Shown here one piece after another: positions 10,105-18,591 of a stretch of DNA of 64,000 nt. Below the pieces are notes generated by a model. It saw only the letters and a program-made list of their open reading frames with translations, did no database searches and was not told where the DNA came from. The position numbers and the translations under genes are program-made. Within the stretch, counting starts at the first letter, position 1. Each line of letters starts with the position of its first letter. Origin of the DNA: Amycolatopsis alkalitolerans (lineage in GTDB: Bacteria; Actinomycetota; Actinomycetes; Mycobacteriales; Pseudonocardiaceae); NCBI RefSeq assembly GCF_006152065.1, contig NZ_VDFW01000024.1:37297-101296 (forward strand), read 5' to 3'.

Positions 10105-10148
10105 GTTAGTCGTCGTTAACACCACGTTCGATGTTAACGACGACTAAC
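10105..10148 (-). promoter_or_regulatory. Paired operator upstream of accD1 operon
   Basis: Two 16-bp arms, GTTAGTCGTCGTTAAC (10105-10120) and GTTAACGACGACTAAC (10133-10148), are perfect reverse complements separated by 12 bp. Each arm itself has GTTA..TAAC ends. The palindrome before the nearby tetR gene, GTTAGTGATCACTAAC, matches the first arm at 12 of 16 positions. It is therefore a strong candidate for binding two dimers of that regulator. The site lies 11-54 bp before the accD1 start. Confidence 0.75.
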
Positions 10149-10163
10149 TGAGCTGTCCAGGGG

Positions 10164-10952
10164 TCAGAGCGCGCCGGTGAAGGTGGGGTAGTAGCCGCTC
10201 GCCTGGCCGGTGGCCGTCGGGTGGTAGGACTCGTCGACGGGCCAGGTCACGCTGTGGAGCCAGGGTGAGCTGGAGCAGATCTCGTGCCCGGTGAAGGCGG
10301 ACCGGACGTCGGCGAAGGTGAAGCCGGCGTTCGCGGCCTCCTTCGCGATGACCGTGTCGAGCGCGTCCGCCCCGCCGTTGATGTAGCCGCGGGAGGTGTC
10401 GGACAGCCCGACCGAGCACGAGCCGCCGATCTTGTAGAAGTGGGGGTACCCGAGGACGACGACCTTCGCGCTCGGGGCCTTGCCACGAATCGTGCGGTAC
10501 GTGGTGTCGAGCAGGCCGGGCAGCGTGGTGTCGACGTAGTTCACGGCGTTGTCCACCGCGGTCTTGCATCCCGAGTCACCACCGAGGATGCAGTTCTCCA
10601 TCACGCTGCTGAACCCGGCGTCGTTGCCCCCGACCGTGATCGACACCAGGCTGGTCGACGAACTGAGCGCGCCGACCTGGTTGTTGATCACGTCCGACGT
10701 CTTGGCACCCGAGCAGGCCTGGAAGCTCAGCGAAGCGCCCTTGGCGTTGGCGTACAACTCGGGGTAGGCGTTCGCGCTGCGCTTGCAGCTGCTGGAGTCG
10801 AGATAGGACCCGGCGCCCACCCCGGAGGAGTAGGAGTCGCCGAGTGCGACGTAGTTGACGGCCGCCGCGTCGGCGGCCGCGGTCAGTCCAAGCGTCGCCA
10901 GCAACGCTGCGACGACGACGATCAGGGATCTCACTGCTGCACGAACGGACAT
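10164..10952 (-). CDS. Secreted SGNH/GDSL-family lipase/esterase
   Basis: A 262-residue protein with a Sec signal peptide (residues 1-31, ending in ADAAA). It continues into VNYVALGDSYSSG (block I catalytic Ser), the block II Gly, ITVGGNDAG (block III Asn) and DESYHPTATGQ (block V Asp and His). Six cysteines after the signal suggest disulfides, as in Streptomyces secreted SGNH lipases. ATG 10952 is preferred because the signal peptide then begins correctly and AAGG lies nine bases upstream. It is transcribed toward the accD1 operator region without an obvious terminator. The substrate is unknown but is likely a fatty-acyl or acetyl ester. Confidence 0.88.
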   Translation of the reverse strand: MSVRAAVRSLIVVVAALLATLGLTAAADAAAVNYVALGDSYSSGVGAGSYLDSSSCKRSANAYPELYANAKGASLSFQACSGAKTSDVINNQVGALSSSTSLVSITVGGNDAGFSSVMENCILGGDSGCKTAVDNAVNYVDTTLPGLLDTTYRTIRGKAPSAKVVVLGYPHFYKIGGSCSVGLSDTSRGYINGGADALDTVIAKEAANAGFTFADVRSAFTGHEICSSSPWLHSVTWPVDESYHPTATGQASGYYPTFTGAL

Positions 10953-11051
10953 CTCCGGCCCTTCTGTGAGTGACAGACCGCATTCAGGTGTAGCAAGGTC
11001 ATCGCTCACACGGACCCGCATTTAGTTGGTAAGTAGGTAACAAGATGGCGA

Positions 11052-11071
11052 ACGTTAGTGATCACTAACGT
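11052..11071. promoter_or_regulatory. Perfect 20-bp palindrome before tetR gene
   Basis: ACGTTAGTGATCACTAACGT is a fully symmetric 20-bp site that ends 20 bp before the tetR ATG. It is the classical position and shape of an autoregulatory TetR operator. Its core GTTAGT-N6-TAAC recurs in both arms upstream of accD1. The SGNH gene starts 100 bp away in the other direction and could also be affected. Confidence 0.75.
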
Positions 11072-11091
11072 CAAGCCGATAGCATGACGGG

Positions 11092-11679
11092 ATGACGAGC
11101 CCCACCCCGCTGGTCAACGGCGAGAAGGCAAGCCGCCGCGAACAGATCCTCACCGCGGCCGCCGAGCTGTTCGCCCAGCACGGGTTCCACGGTGTGGGCA
11201 TCGACGACATCGGCGCGGCCGTCGGCATCTCCGGCCCGGCCCTGTACCGGCACTTTCGCAGCAAGGACGCCATGCTCGGCGAGATGCTGCGCTCGATCAG
11301 CCACTTCCTGCTGGGCGGCGGCACCGCCCGTGCCGAGGCGACCGCGGACCCGGAGAAGGTGCTCGCGGAACTGGTGGACTTCCATGTGGACTTCGCGCTC
11401 ACGCAGCCGTCGCTGATCACCGTGCAAGAGCGGAACCTCGGCAACCTCATCGACGCCGACCGCAAGGAGGTGCGCGCCCTGCAGCGCCGGTACGTCGAGG
11501 TCTGGGTGCGCGCGATCCGCGATGCCGTCCCCGGGGTGAGTGAGCGGAAGGCCCGGTCGGCGGCACACGCCGTGTTCGGCCTGATCAACTCGACCCCGCA
11601 CAACCGCTATCTGGATGACACCGAGCTCGCGGACCTGCTGCGCCGGCTCGCGCTCGGTGCCCTGCACGCCCTCGGGTGA
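11092..11679 (+). CDS. TetR-family regulator, likely repressor of accD1 operon (BkaR-like)
   Basis: A 195-residue TetR-type regulator. The N-terminal helix-turn-helix reads ILTAAAELFAQHGFHGVGIDDIGAAVGIS...LYRHF (residues 18-58), followed by an all-helical ligand/dimer domain. The M. tuberculosis TetR Rv2506 (BkaR), next to fadE19-accA1-accD1, controls branched-chain amino-acid breakdown. Here the same gene set lies 1 kb away and shares an operator pattern with the tetR promoter, so the same role is inferred. The inducer is probably an acyl-CoA or branched-chain metabolite, which the sequence does not show. The ATG at 11092 has a weak GACGGG site. Confidence 0.85.
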   Translation: MTSPTPLVNGEKASRREQILTAAAELFAQHGFHGVGIDDIGAAVGISGPALYRHFRSKDAMLGEMLRSISHFLLGGGTARAEATADPEKVLAELVDFHVDFALTQPSLITVQERNLGNLIDADRKEVRALQRRYVEVWVRAIRDAVPGVSERKARSAAHAVFGLINSTPHNRYLDDTELADLLRRLALGALHALG

Positions 11680-11725
11680 GTCACCCGTATTTCGACTAGC
11701 GCATGAGCCATCCTTCTGGTGTTTG

Positions 11726-12217
11726 ATGGGACGGGTGAGCACCGGGCGGAGTGTCGTGGAGAAGGCGCAGCGCGCCCTCGTCGCGATGCGGCTCGGGCAG
11801 GACGACGAGGCGCTCGACCAGGTCATGCCGTCCGCGGTCGACGAGCCGGGCCGCACGGCGGAGATGCGCGAGCTGATGTTGCTGCTGTTCGGCGAGTGCA
11901 GCGCGATGGTGTCGGTGCTCGGGGACGGCGGCAGCGCGCCGGTCAAGGTCCAGGTGTTCGACGAGGCCGGTGAAGAGGTGCCGATCGACGAGGCCGACCC
12001 GCCGGTCCGCACGGCCGTCCGGACGTTGCTCGCCGAGGTGCACGGCAACACCGAGGCGGCCGAGGAGCAGGTGGAGATCGCGCTCGCGAGCGCGGCGCCT
12101 GACGAGGTCGACAGCCTGGTCCTGCAGGCGCTGCGCTGGACGATCCGGCTGTCCACCGAATGCCTCGACCGCGACCTGCCCGTCACGGCGTGGGTGCACG
12201 ACGCGCTCGCGGACTGA
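11726..12217 (+). CDS. Hypothetical acidic protein
   Basis: A 163-residue, acidic, Ala/Val/Glu-rich protein without signal peptide or membrane segments. It is predicted to be mostly helical, with an N-terminal RSVVEKAQRALVAMRLGQDDEALDQVM that could form a short TPR-like helix pair. I do not recognise a family. The start is ATG 11726, or GTG 11735 three codons later; neither has a strong ribosome binding site. It lies 46 bp after tetR in the same direction and ends one base before the convergent metX stop. Confidence 0.65.
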   Translation: MGRVSTGRSVVEKAQRALVAMRLGQDDEALDQVMPSAVDEPGRTAEMRELMLLLFGECSAMVSVLGDGGSAPVKVQVFDEAGEEVPIDEADPPVRTAVRTLLAEVHGNTEAAEEQVEIALASAAPDEVDSLVLQALRWTIRLSTECLDRDLPVTAWVHDALAD

Positions 12218-12218
12218 T

Positions 12219-13340
12219 TCAGCCCAGCAGCGACTTCACCAGTGCGGCGACCTGGGGCGTCTCGATCAGGAACGAATCGTGGCCGTACGGGGAGGAGATC
12301 ACCGCCGCCTCGCCCGCGCCCGGGATCCCGGCGGCGAGTTCCCGTGCCTGGTGCAGCGGGTACAGCCGGTCACTGTCCACGCCGGCCACGAGCGTCCTCG
12401 CCGTGATCCGTGAAAGCGCTTCCCCGGCCCCGCCGCGATCGCGGCCGACGTCATGGGTGTTCATGGATCCGGTCAGCAGCAGGTAGCTGTTCGCGTCGAA
12501 CCGGCGCACGATCTTGTCCGCATGATGGTCCAAATAGGACTCCACGGCGAACCGCCCGTCACCGGGTGCCTGCCTGCGACGGCCGAATCGCCCCGCCAGC
12601 TCGGGTTCGCTGCGATAGGTCACGTGCGCGATCCGCCGCGCGATCCCGAGGCCCCGGTGCGGCCCGTCGCCCGGCGCCGCGTCGTAGTAGTCCCCGCCGC
12701 GCCAGCCCGGATCGGACCGGATCGCGTGCAGCTGCGGCGAAGCCCAGGCGATCTGCTCCGCGGAGGACGCCGCGGGCGCGGCCAGCACGAGCAACGACTC
12801 CACCCGCGCCGGCCACGTCGCCGCCCATTCGAGCGCGCGCATCCCGCCCATCGAACCGCCGGTCACCAGCGCCCACCGCTCGATGCCGAGCGCGTCCGCC
12901 AGCACCGCCTCGGCGTGCACCTGATCCCGCACGCTCACCTGGGGAAACCTGCTGCCCCAGTACTTCCCGTCCGGATCCGGCGAAGACGGCCCGGTCGTGC
13001 CCTGGCAGCCGCCGAGGACGTTCGGCACCACCACGAACAGTTCGCCGGTGTCGAGCGCGCGGCCGGGCCCGATCAGCCCGTCCCACCAGCCTGGTGAGGG
13101 ATGACCCGGCCCGGCCGCACCGGCCGCGTGTGAATCACCCGTCAGTGCGTGCTCGACCAGCACGGCGTTGGAGGCGTCGGAGTTGAGCCTGCCCCAGGTT
13201 TCGTACGCGATCGTGCAGGCGGGCAACTCGCCCGCCTCCAGCCGCAGCGGCCGATCCACCGCCAACCACTGCCGGCGGCCCGGCGGATTTCCCGCCCGCC
13301 ACGCACCGGTGACGGGCGGGAACTCCGGCGATCCGGTCAC
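12219..13340 (-). CDS. metX: Homoserine O-acetyltransferase
   Basis: A 373-residue alpha/beta-hydrolase acyltransferase that acetylates L-homoserine with acetyl-CoA, the first committed step of methionine synthesis. It has the nucleophile motif GGSMGGM (Ser163), Asp324 (VDSDRLYP) and His354 (YGHDSF), plus the family signature NVLGGCQGTTGPSS. GTG 13340 overlaps the metY stop (GTGA), so metY-metX form a coupled operon. There is no transsulfuration gene here, consistent with direct sulfhydrylation by MetY. It may accept succinyl-CoA instead; sequence alone does not separate the two in this subfamily. Confidence 0.93.
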   Translation of the reverse strand: MTGSPEFPPVTGAWRAGNPPGRRQWLAVDRPLRLEAGELPACTIAYETWGRLNSDASNAVLVEHALTGDSHAAGAAGPGHPSPGWWDGLIGPGRALDTGELFVVVPNVLGGCQGTTGPSSPDPDGKYWGSRFPQVSVRDQVHAEAVLADALGIERWALVTGGSMGGMRALEWAATWPARVESLLVLAAPAASSAEQIAWASPQLHAIRSDPGWRGGDYYDAAPGDGPHRGLGIARRIAHVTYRSEPELAGRFGRRRQAPGDGRFAVESYLDHHADKIVRRFDANSYLLLTGSMNTHDVGRDRGGAGEALSRITARTLVAGVDSDRLYPLHQARELAAGIPGAGEAAVISSPYGHDSFLIETPQVAALVKSLLG

Positions 13341-14641
13341 AGAGCCGCCTTCGCCGCGCGGAACCCGGCGTCGAGGTCGGCCTTGAGATCCTCCAGCCCT
13401 TCGAGCCCGACGGCGAGCCGGACCAGGCCCGGGGTGACACCGCTGCCCAGCTGCTCCGCCGGGCTGAGCTGGCTGTGGGTGGTGCTCGCGGGGTGGACGA
13501 TCAGGCTGCGCACATCCCCGATGTTAACCAGCTGGCTGTGCAGTTCGGTGCCATCGACGAACCTGCGGCCCGCCTCGACCCCGCCGCGCAGGTCGAAGGA
13601 CAGCACCGCGCCCGCGCCCTTCGGCAGGTACTTCCGCGCCAGCTGGTAGTGCGGACTCGACGGGAGGCTCGCGTAGTAGACGCGCTCGACTTCGTCGCGC
13701 CGCTCCAGCCATTCCGCCAGCGCCTTGGCGTTCGCGACGTGCCGCTCGACGCGCAGCGAAAGGGTCTCGATGCCCTGGATGATCAGGAAGCTGTTGAGCG
13801 GCGAGATCGCGGCACCGGTGTCACGCAGCAGCTGCACGCGCGCCTTCGCGGCGTACGCGCCCGGGCCGATGGCCTCCCAGTACTTCAGGCCGTGGTAGCT
13901 CGGATCCGGCTCGGTGAACCCCGGGAACCGCTCCGGATACGCGCCGAACTCGAACGTCCCGCCGTCCACCAGTACTCCGGCGACGGTGGTGCCGTGGCCG
14001 CCGAGGTACTTGGTGGCGGAATGGATCACCACGTCGGCGCCGTGCTCGATCGGGCGCAGCAGGTACGGGGTCGGGATCGTGTTGTCGACCAGCAACGGGA
14101 GGCCCGCCTCGTGCGCGACACGCGCGACGCCCTCGATGTCGAGGACGTTGCTGCCGGGGTTGGCCAGCGACTCGCCGAAGAACAGCTTGGTGTCCGGGCG
14201 GACGGCCGCCCGCCACTGTTCCAGATCGTCCTGGTCCTCGATGAACGTCGTCTCGATACCGAGCTTCGGCAGGGTGTAGTGGAACAGGTTGTAGGTGCCG
14301 CCGTAGAGCTTCGTGCTGGACACCAGATGGTCCCCCGCCCCGGCGAGGTTCAGGATCGCCGCCGTGGTGGCAGCCGAGCCGGAGGCGAACGCGAGCCCGG
14401 CCACGCCGCCTTCGAGGGCCGCGACGCGCTGCTCGAGCACGTCCTGGGTCGGGTTCATGATCCGGGTGTAGATGTTGCCGGCCTCGGCGAGGCTGAACAG
14501 GTCGGCGCCGTGCTGGCTGTCGCGGAAGACATACGAGGTGGTCTGGTAGATCGGCGTCGCGCGGGCGCCCGTGGCACTGTCCGGAGCCGCACCGGAGTGA
14601 ATCTGCTTGGTCTCGAAGGACCAGCCTTCGTTGCTCGTCAT
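13337..14641 (-). CDS. metY: O-acetylhomoserine aminocarboxypropyltransferase (sulfhydrylase)
   Basis: A 434-residue PLP enzyme of the Cys/Met metabolism family. It joins O-acetylhomoserine and sulfide to homocysteine. It shows FASGSAATTAAI (PLP phosphate loop), DNTIPTPYL, and the PLP lysine in VIHSATKYLGGHG (Lys211). The length fits MetY rather than the shorter cystathionine gamma-synthases. ATG 14641 is preceded by GGAG. The 97-bp gap to the divergent monooxygenase is too short for the usual actinobacterial SAM-IV riboswitch, and I see no such fold. Confidence 0.93.
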   Translation of the reverse strand: MTSNEGWSFETKQIHSGAAPDSATGARATPIYQTTSYVFRDSQHGADLFSLAEAGNIYTRIMNPTQDVLEQRVAALEGGVAGLAFASGSAATTAAILNLAGAGDHLVSSTKLYGGTYNLFHYTLPKLGIETTFIEDQDDLEQWRAAVRPDTKLFFGESLANPGSNVLDIEGVARVAHEAGLPLLVDNTIPTPYLLRPIEHGADVVIHSATKYLGGHGTTVAGVLVDGGTFEFGAYPERFPGFTEPDPSYHGLKYWEAIGPGAYAAKARVQLLRDTGAAISPLNSFLIIQGIETLSLRVERHVANAKALAEWLERRDEVERVYYASLPSSPHYQLARKYLPKGAGAVLSFDLRGGVEAGRRFVDGTELHSQLVNIGDVRSLIVHPASTTHSQLSPAEQLGSGVTPGLVRLAVGLEGLEDLKADLDAGFRAAKAAL

Positions 14642-14701
14642 GCACTCCAACGTTAACGACGCCGGCCGCGTGTCCCAACAGCTCTCACCCGCTGGTACCC
14701 C

Positions 14702-14738
14702 TTGCCAAGCAAGTCTCTTAGTTTCTAAGATACTTTGT
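14702..14738 (+). promoter_or_regulatory. Leaderless promoter overlapped by CTTAG..CTAAG operator
   Basis: TTGCCA (14702-14707) and TAAGAT (14726-14731) form a -35/-10 pair with 18-bp spacing. The ATG at 14739 comes seven bases after the -10, so transcription probably starts on the start codon. An inverted repeat TCTTAG-TTT-CTAAGA (14716-14730), flanked by AAGT (14711-14714) and ACTT (14732-14735), covers the -10 box. It is a likely repressor site. Confidence 0.6.
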
Positions 14739-16310
14739 ATGAGAGATAAAGCGACGGACGTTCTGGTGGTGGGTGCCGGGCTGGCCGGGCTCACGACGGC
14801 GATGTTCCTGGCCCGGGAAGGGGTGCCGACCCTCGTCGTCGAACGGCACCCGAGCACGTCACCGCATCCGAGAGCCTCGGGCCAGACACCCAGAACGATG
14901 GAGCTGTATCGCTGGGCGGGTGTCGACGGCGAGGTGCTGGGCGTGAGCAAGCGCGCGTCGCAGGGGCTGCGCATCACGATCGCGTCGAGCCTCGGCGGCC
15001 AGGTGTTCCACCGGATCCTGGAGGATATGTCGGAAATCGACCTCAGTGCCGCGACGGGAGTGCCCTGGGGGATGGCCGGGCAGGACGTCGTCGAGCCGAT
15101 CCTGCTGGCGCGAGCGGAGAAGTCCGGCGCCCAGGTCAGGTTCTCGACCAGGCTGGTCTCGTTCGAACAGGACGAAAACGGGGTCACCGCGGAACTCGAC
15201 AGCGGCGCGCGGGTCCGCGCGAAGTACCTGGTCGCCGCCGACGGCGGGCGCAGCGCGATCCGCGAGCGCCTCGGCATCGGCACCGACGGGCTCGGCGCGA
15301 TCGGCCATGCCATCGGCGTGGTCTTCGACGCCGACCTCGGCGACCGGATGGTCCCCGACGTCACCGACCTCTACTACCTGCAGAACCCCCACTTCACCGG
15401 CGCCGTGGTCAACACCGACGTGCCGGGCCGGTACGTGTTCGGGACCGACTACCACCCCGAGCGGGGCGAGACGGCAGGCGACTACCCGCCCGAGCGGCTG
15501 GCCGGACTGATCCGGATCGCGACCGACCTGCCCGGACTGGAACCCGAGATCCGCTGGTCCGGCGCGTGGGAGATGGCGGCCCGGGTCGCCAGGCGGTTCT
15601 CCTCGGGCCGGGTGTTCCTCGCCGGGGACGCGGCGAAGGTGACCCCGCCGACCGGTGGGATGGGCGGCAACACGGCCGTCGGCGACGGGCATGACCTGGC
15701 GTGGAAGCTCGCCGCCGTGATTCGCGGCGAGGCCGGTCCCGGCCTGCTCGACACGTACGAGGCGGAGCGGCGGCCGATCGCGGAGATGGTGGTGAACACC
15801 TCGCTGCGCAACGCGAAGCAGCGGATGTCTCCCGAACTGGACCTCAGCGGCACCGGTGCCCCGGTCGATCAGGTGGAACTCACGCTGGGCTTCCGGTACC
15901 GCTCGACGGCGGTCCTGATCGAGGACGACGACCCGAGCCCCACCGAGGATCCGAACCGGCCCAGCGGCCGGGCGGGGTTCCGTGCACCGCACGTGCCGAT
16001 CGTCGTGGACGGGGTACCGAAGTCCACTGTGGACCTGCTGGGGCGGGGCTGGGTGCTGCTGGCGAACGGTCCTCACTGGACGGGCGCGGCGCGCGAGGTG
16101 TCGGCGTCCACGGGCGTGGCGTTGACCTGCTTCGAGGCGGGTGTCGACTTCGGCGACCCGGAGGGGCTCTTCGCCGCCCGGTACGGGCTCGAAGCCGGCG
16201 GGATGAGCCTGGTGCGGCCCGATGGGATCGTGGCCTGGCGCGCGAAGGCCGCCGCCGGGGGCCGGGAGGGCCGGCTTCAGAGCGTGCTGGGCGATCTCCT
16301 CAGCAGGTAG
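14739..16310 (+). CDS. FAD-dependent aromatic monooxygenase
   Basis: A 523-residue class A flavin hydroxylase (PheA/TfdB-FAD family). It has the N-terminal dinucleotide fold VVGAGLAGLTTAMFLAREG, the ADGGRSAIRERLGI motif, the second FAD motif VFLAGDAAKVTPPTGGMGGNTAVGDGHDLAWKL, and a C-terminal thioredoxin-like domain common to RdmE/PgaE-like polyketide hydroxylases. It would hydroxylate an aromatic substrate using NAD(P)H and O2. No polyketide genes are close, so detoxification or catabolism is as likely as biosynthesis. The start is chosen because TAAGAT and an operator sit just upstream. A PucR regulator follows 24 bp downstream. Confidence 0.88.
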   Translation: MRDKATDVLVVGAGLAGLTTAMFLAREGVPTLVVERHPSTSPHPRASGQTPRTMELYRWAGVDGEVLGVSKRASQGLRITIASSLGGQVFHRILEDMSEIDLSAATGVPWGMAGQDVVEPILLARAEKSGAQVRFSTRLVSFEQDENGVTAELDSGARVRAKYLVAADGGRSAIRERLGIGTDGLGAIGHAIGVVFDADLGDRMVPDVTDLYYLQNPHFTGAVVNTDVPGRYVFGTDYHPERGETAGDYPPERLAGLIRIATDLPGLEPEIRWSGAWEMAARVARRFSSGRVFLAGDAAKVTPPTGGMGGNTAVGDGHDLAWKLAAVIRGEAGPGLLDTYEAERRPIAEMVVNTSLRNAKQRMSPELDLSGTGAPVDQVELTLGFRYRSTAVLIEDDDPSPTEDPNRPSGRAGFRAPHVPIVVDGVPKSTVDLLGRGWVLLANGPHWTGAAREVSASTGVALTCFEAGVDFGDPEGLFAARYGLEAGGMSLVRPDGIVAWRAKAAAGGREGRLQSVLGDLLSR

Positions 16311-16334
16311 CGGGTAACGCCGTATGCTGCGGAA

Positions 16335-17855
16335 ATGGTGTCGGTCAGCAGCGTCGTCGAGCGCGTCGGCCCGACGCTGCTGCATGCCGTGTGGGTGCCG
16401 GAATCCTGCCCCGCCGTCGCCGATGTGGTGATCGCCGAGCCGGGGGTGACCGCGTCGGTCGCGGCCGGGGATCTCGTGCTCGGCGTCGCGGCGGCGAGCG
16501 CCGAGGACGCGGCCGCGCTCGTTTCGCACAGTGCGGACCGCCAGGCAGCCGCGGTGCTGCTCAAGCCGCCGCTCGCGACGAAGGCGTCCGTGCGGCGTGC
16601 GGCGAAGGCGGCCGGAATCGCCCTCGTCCAGGTGCGGGCCGCGACGGCGTGGGCGCAGCTGGTCTGGCTGCTGCGGACCGTCCTCGACGCCGACGACCCG
16701 GTCGAGGACGGCGACTCGAGTTCGGGCGATCTGTTCCGGCTGGCCGACGTGGTGGCCTCGGTGGTCGACGCGCCGGTCACGATCGAGGACACGAACTCGC
16801 GGGTGCTCGCGTACTCCGCGCGGCAGGACCTCACCGATCCCGCGCGGGTGTCCACGATCATGGGCCGGGGCGTGCCCGGCGACGTGCTCGCGCGCTTCCG
16901 CTCGCGCGGGGTGTTCCGCGAACTTTCGCGCGGGCGGCAGACGGTTTTCGTGCCCGCGCAACGGGACGGCACGCTGCCGCGGCTCATCGTGCCGATCCGG
17001 ATGGGCGGTGAATTGCTGGGCTCGATGTGGGCGGTGGTCGCCGGTCCGGTACCGGAGGAGCGGGCGGCGGCGTTCGCCGACACCGCCCCGATCGTGGCCC
17101 TGCACCTGCTCCGCAGGCGCGCGCACGCGGACGCGCGGCGGCGGGCGTCCGCGGAGCTGCTGCGCGGGCTGCTCGACGGGAAAGTGGGGCCGCGTAAGGC
17201 GATCGCGGAACTCGAGCTCTCCGACGAGCCGCACCGGGTCGTCGTCGTGGACACCCCCGGCGGCGACCGCACGGACGGCGAGGGGCTGCGGCTGGCGCTG
17301 ATCGAGCGGATCTCGCAGGGCATCGGGCCACGACCGGTCGCGGCGGAGCTCGGTGGGCTGCTGTACGCGATCGTGCCCGACGGCGAGTGGCCGGAGCTAC
17401 GGAAGGCGCTGGCGGAGCTGAAGGCGCGGGTCGCGGCCGGCAGTCCGGTGGAAATCGCCGAGCTGACGCGTTCGCGGGCGGAAGCCGACGAGATGCTGGG
17501 ACTGGTGCGGGCCGGGCTGCTGGAAGGCAACGTGGGCAGCTACGACGACGCGTGGACCGCTCTGGTGCTGCATCGCGCGGCGACGGCGGCCGGCAGCGCG
17601 CGGATCTCGGAGCTGGGCCCGCTCGAAACGCTCCGGGAGCACGACGTGGCCAACCGCACGGAATACCTCGAGACGCTCTACGAATGGCTTCGCTTTCCCG
17701 GCGATCCGCGGGCGGCGGCGAAGGCACTGCGGATCCACCCCAACACCTTCCGCTACCGCATCCGCCGGCTGCTCGAACTGGTGCCGCTCGATCTGGACGA
17801 TCCGGATGTGCGGTTGGCCCTGATCACACAGCTCGTGGCGCTCAGGTGGTCGTGA
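16335..17855 (+). CDS. PucR-family transcriptional regulator
   Basis: A 506-residue regulator with an N-terminal PucR-like domain (residues 1-120), a central GAF-like/CdaR domain (about 130-330), and a C-terminal PucR helix-turn-helix. The HTH is seen as LYEWLRFPGDPRAAAKALRIHPNTFRYRIRRLLEL. Such proteins respond to small molecules and control purine, aromatic or GABA metabolism. It follows the FAD monooxygenase by 24 bp in the same orientation and may regulate it. The inverted repeat at that promoter is a candidate site, but nothing here proves binding. Confidence 0.85.
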   Translation: MVSVSSVVERVGPTLLHAVWVPESCPAVADVVIAEPGVTASVAAGDLVLGVAAASAEDAAALVSHSADRQAAAVLLKPPLATKASVRRAAKAAGIALVQVRAATAWAQLVWLLRTVLDADDPVEDGDSSSGDLFRLADVVASVVDAPVTIEDTNSRVLAYSARQDLTDPARVSTIMGRGVPGDVLARFRSRGVFRELSRGRQTVFVPAQRDGTLPRLIVPIRMGGELLGSMWAVVAGPVPEERAAAFADTAPIVALHLLRRRAHADARRRASAELLRGLLDGKVGPRKAIAELELSDEPHRVVVVDTPGGDRTDGEGLRLALIERISQGIGPRPVAAELGGLLYAIVPDGEWPELRKALAELKARVAAGSPVEIAELTRSRAEADEMLGLVRAGLLEGNVGSYDDAWTALVLHRAATAAGSARISELGPLETLREHDVANRTEYLETLYEWLRFPGDPRAAAKALRIHPNTFRYRIRRLLELVPLDLDDPDVRLALITQLVALRWS

Positions 17856-17874
17856 GCGCGACTACGCTGGGGCG

Positions 17875-18591
17875 ATGTTTTCCGGAGCCGTGACACAGCT
17901 GCACCGCTGGCCGGTCAAGTCGTTGCGGGGCGAACAGGTCGGGGCCGCCCGGTTCGACGACCGCGGGATGGCGGGCGACCGCGCGCACGCGCTGATCGAC
18001 CTCCGCCCGAAGCGCGCGGGAAACGTGCTCACGGTCCGGCAGAACCAGGAACTGCTGTCGTGGCGCAGCACCTACCGCGGTGCGCCGGAGGAACCGCCGA
18101 TCCTGCACGCCCCCGACGGCACCGTATGGTCGTGGACCGATCCGGCGCTGCCGACCGCGCTCGGCGAATCCCTTGGTGTGCCGCTGGAACTGCGCACCGC
18201 CGACGGCGGGCAGGACCGCGGGCCGACCGTGCTCGTGACCATCGAAGCCTCCCGCGCCGCGCTCGCGAACGAACTGGGCGCGCCCGTCGAACTGGCCCGG
18301 TTCCGCCCGAACCTGCACCTGGAACTCGACGCCCCCGCGTTCGCGGAGGAAGGCTGGGGCGCGGGCACGACGCTCACCGTGGGCGAGGTGATCCTGGAGG
18401 CGACCGGGCCGAACTCCGGGCCGTGTATCCGGTGCGCGGTGCCCAGCTGGGATCCGGCGGGCCGGCAACGCTGGCCGAAGCTGCAGGCGTGGCTGATCGA
18501 GCAGCACGAGAACAAGTTCGGCCTGATCATGCGCGTGACCCGGCCCGGCACCGTCCGCGCCGGTGACCCCGTATGGGCGCAGCCGCTATAG
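17875..18591 (+). CDS. MOSC domain-containing protein
   Basis: A 238-residue protein with an N-terminal beta-barrel MOSC_N region (LHRWPVKSLRGEQV) and a MOSC domain containing FRPNLHLE and the Cys-bearing GPCIRC. MOSC proteins bind molybdenum cofactor or carry sulfur, as in YcbX/YiiM and mARC. The conserved cysteine in PCIRC is the expected Moco ligand. A ferredoxin domain, as in YcbX, is absent, so an electron partner must come from elsewhere. It starts 20 bp after the PucR gene and its end overlaps the convergent oxidoreductase gene by 6 bp. Confidence 0.85.
   Translation: MFSGAVTQLHRWPVKSLRGEQVGAARFDDRGMAGDRAHALIDLRPKRAGNVLTVRQNQELLSWRSTYRGAPEEPPILHAPDGTVWSWTDPALPTALGESLGVPLELRTADGGQDRGPTVLVTIEASRAALANELGAPVELARFRPNLHLELDAPAFAEEGWGAGTTLTVGEVILEATGPNSGPCIRCAVPSWDPAGRQRWPKLQAWLIEQHENKFGLIMRVTRPGTVRAGDPVWAQPL

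Noticed and set aside
14642..14738. Possible SAM riboswitch upstream of metY
   Set aside because: The space is under 100 bp, is shared with a divergent promoter, and shows no SAM-II or SAM-IV core.
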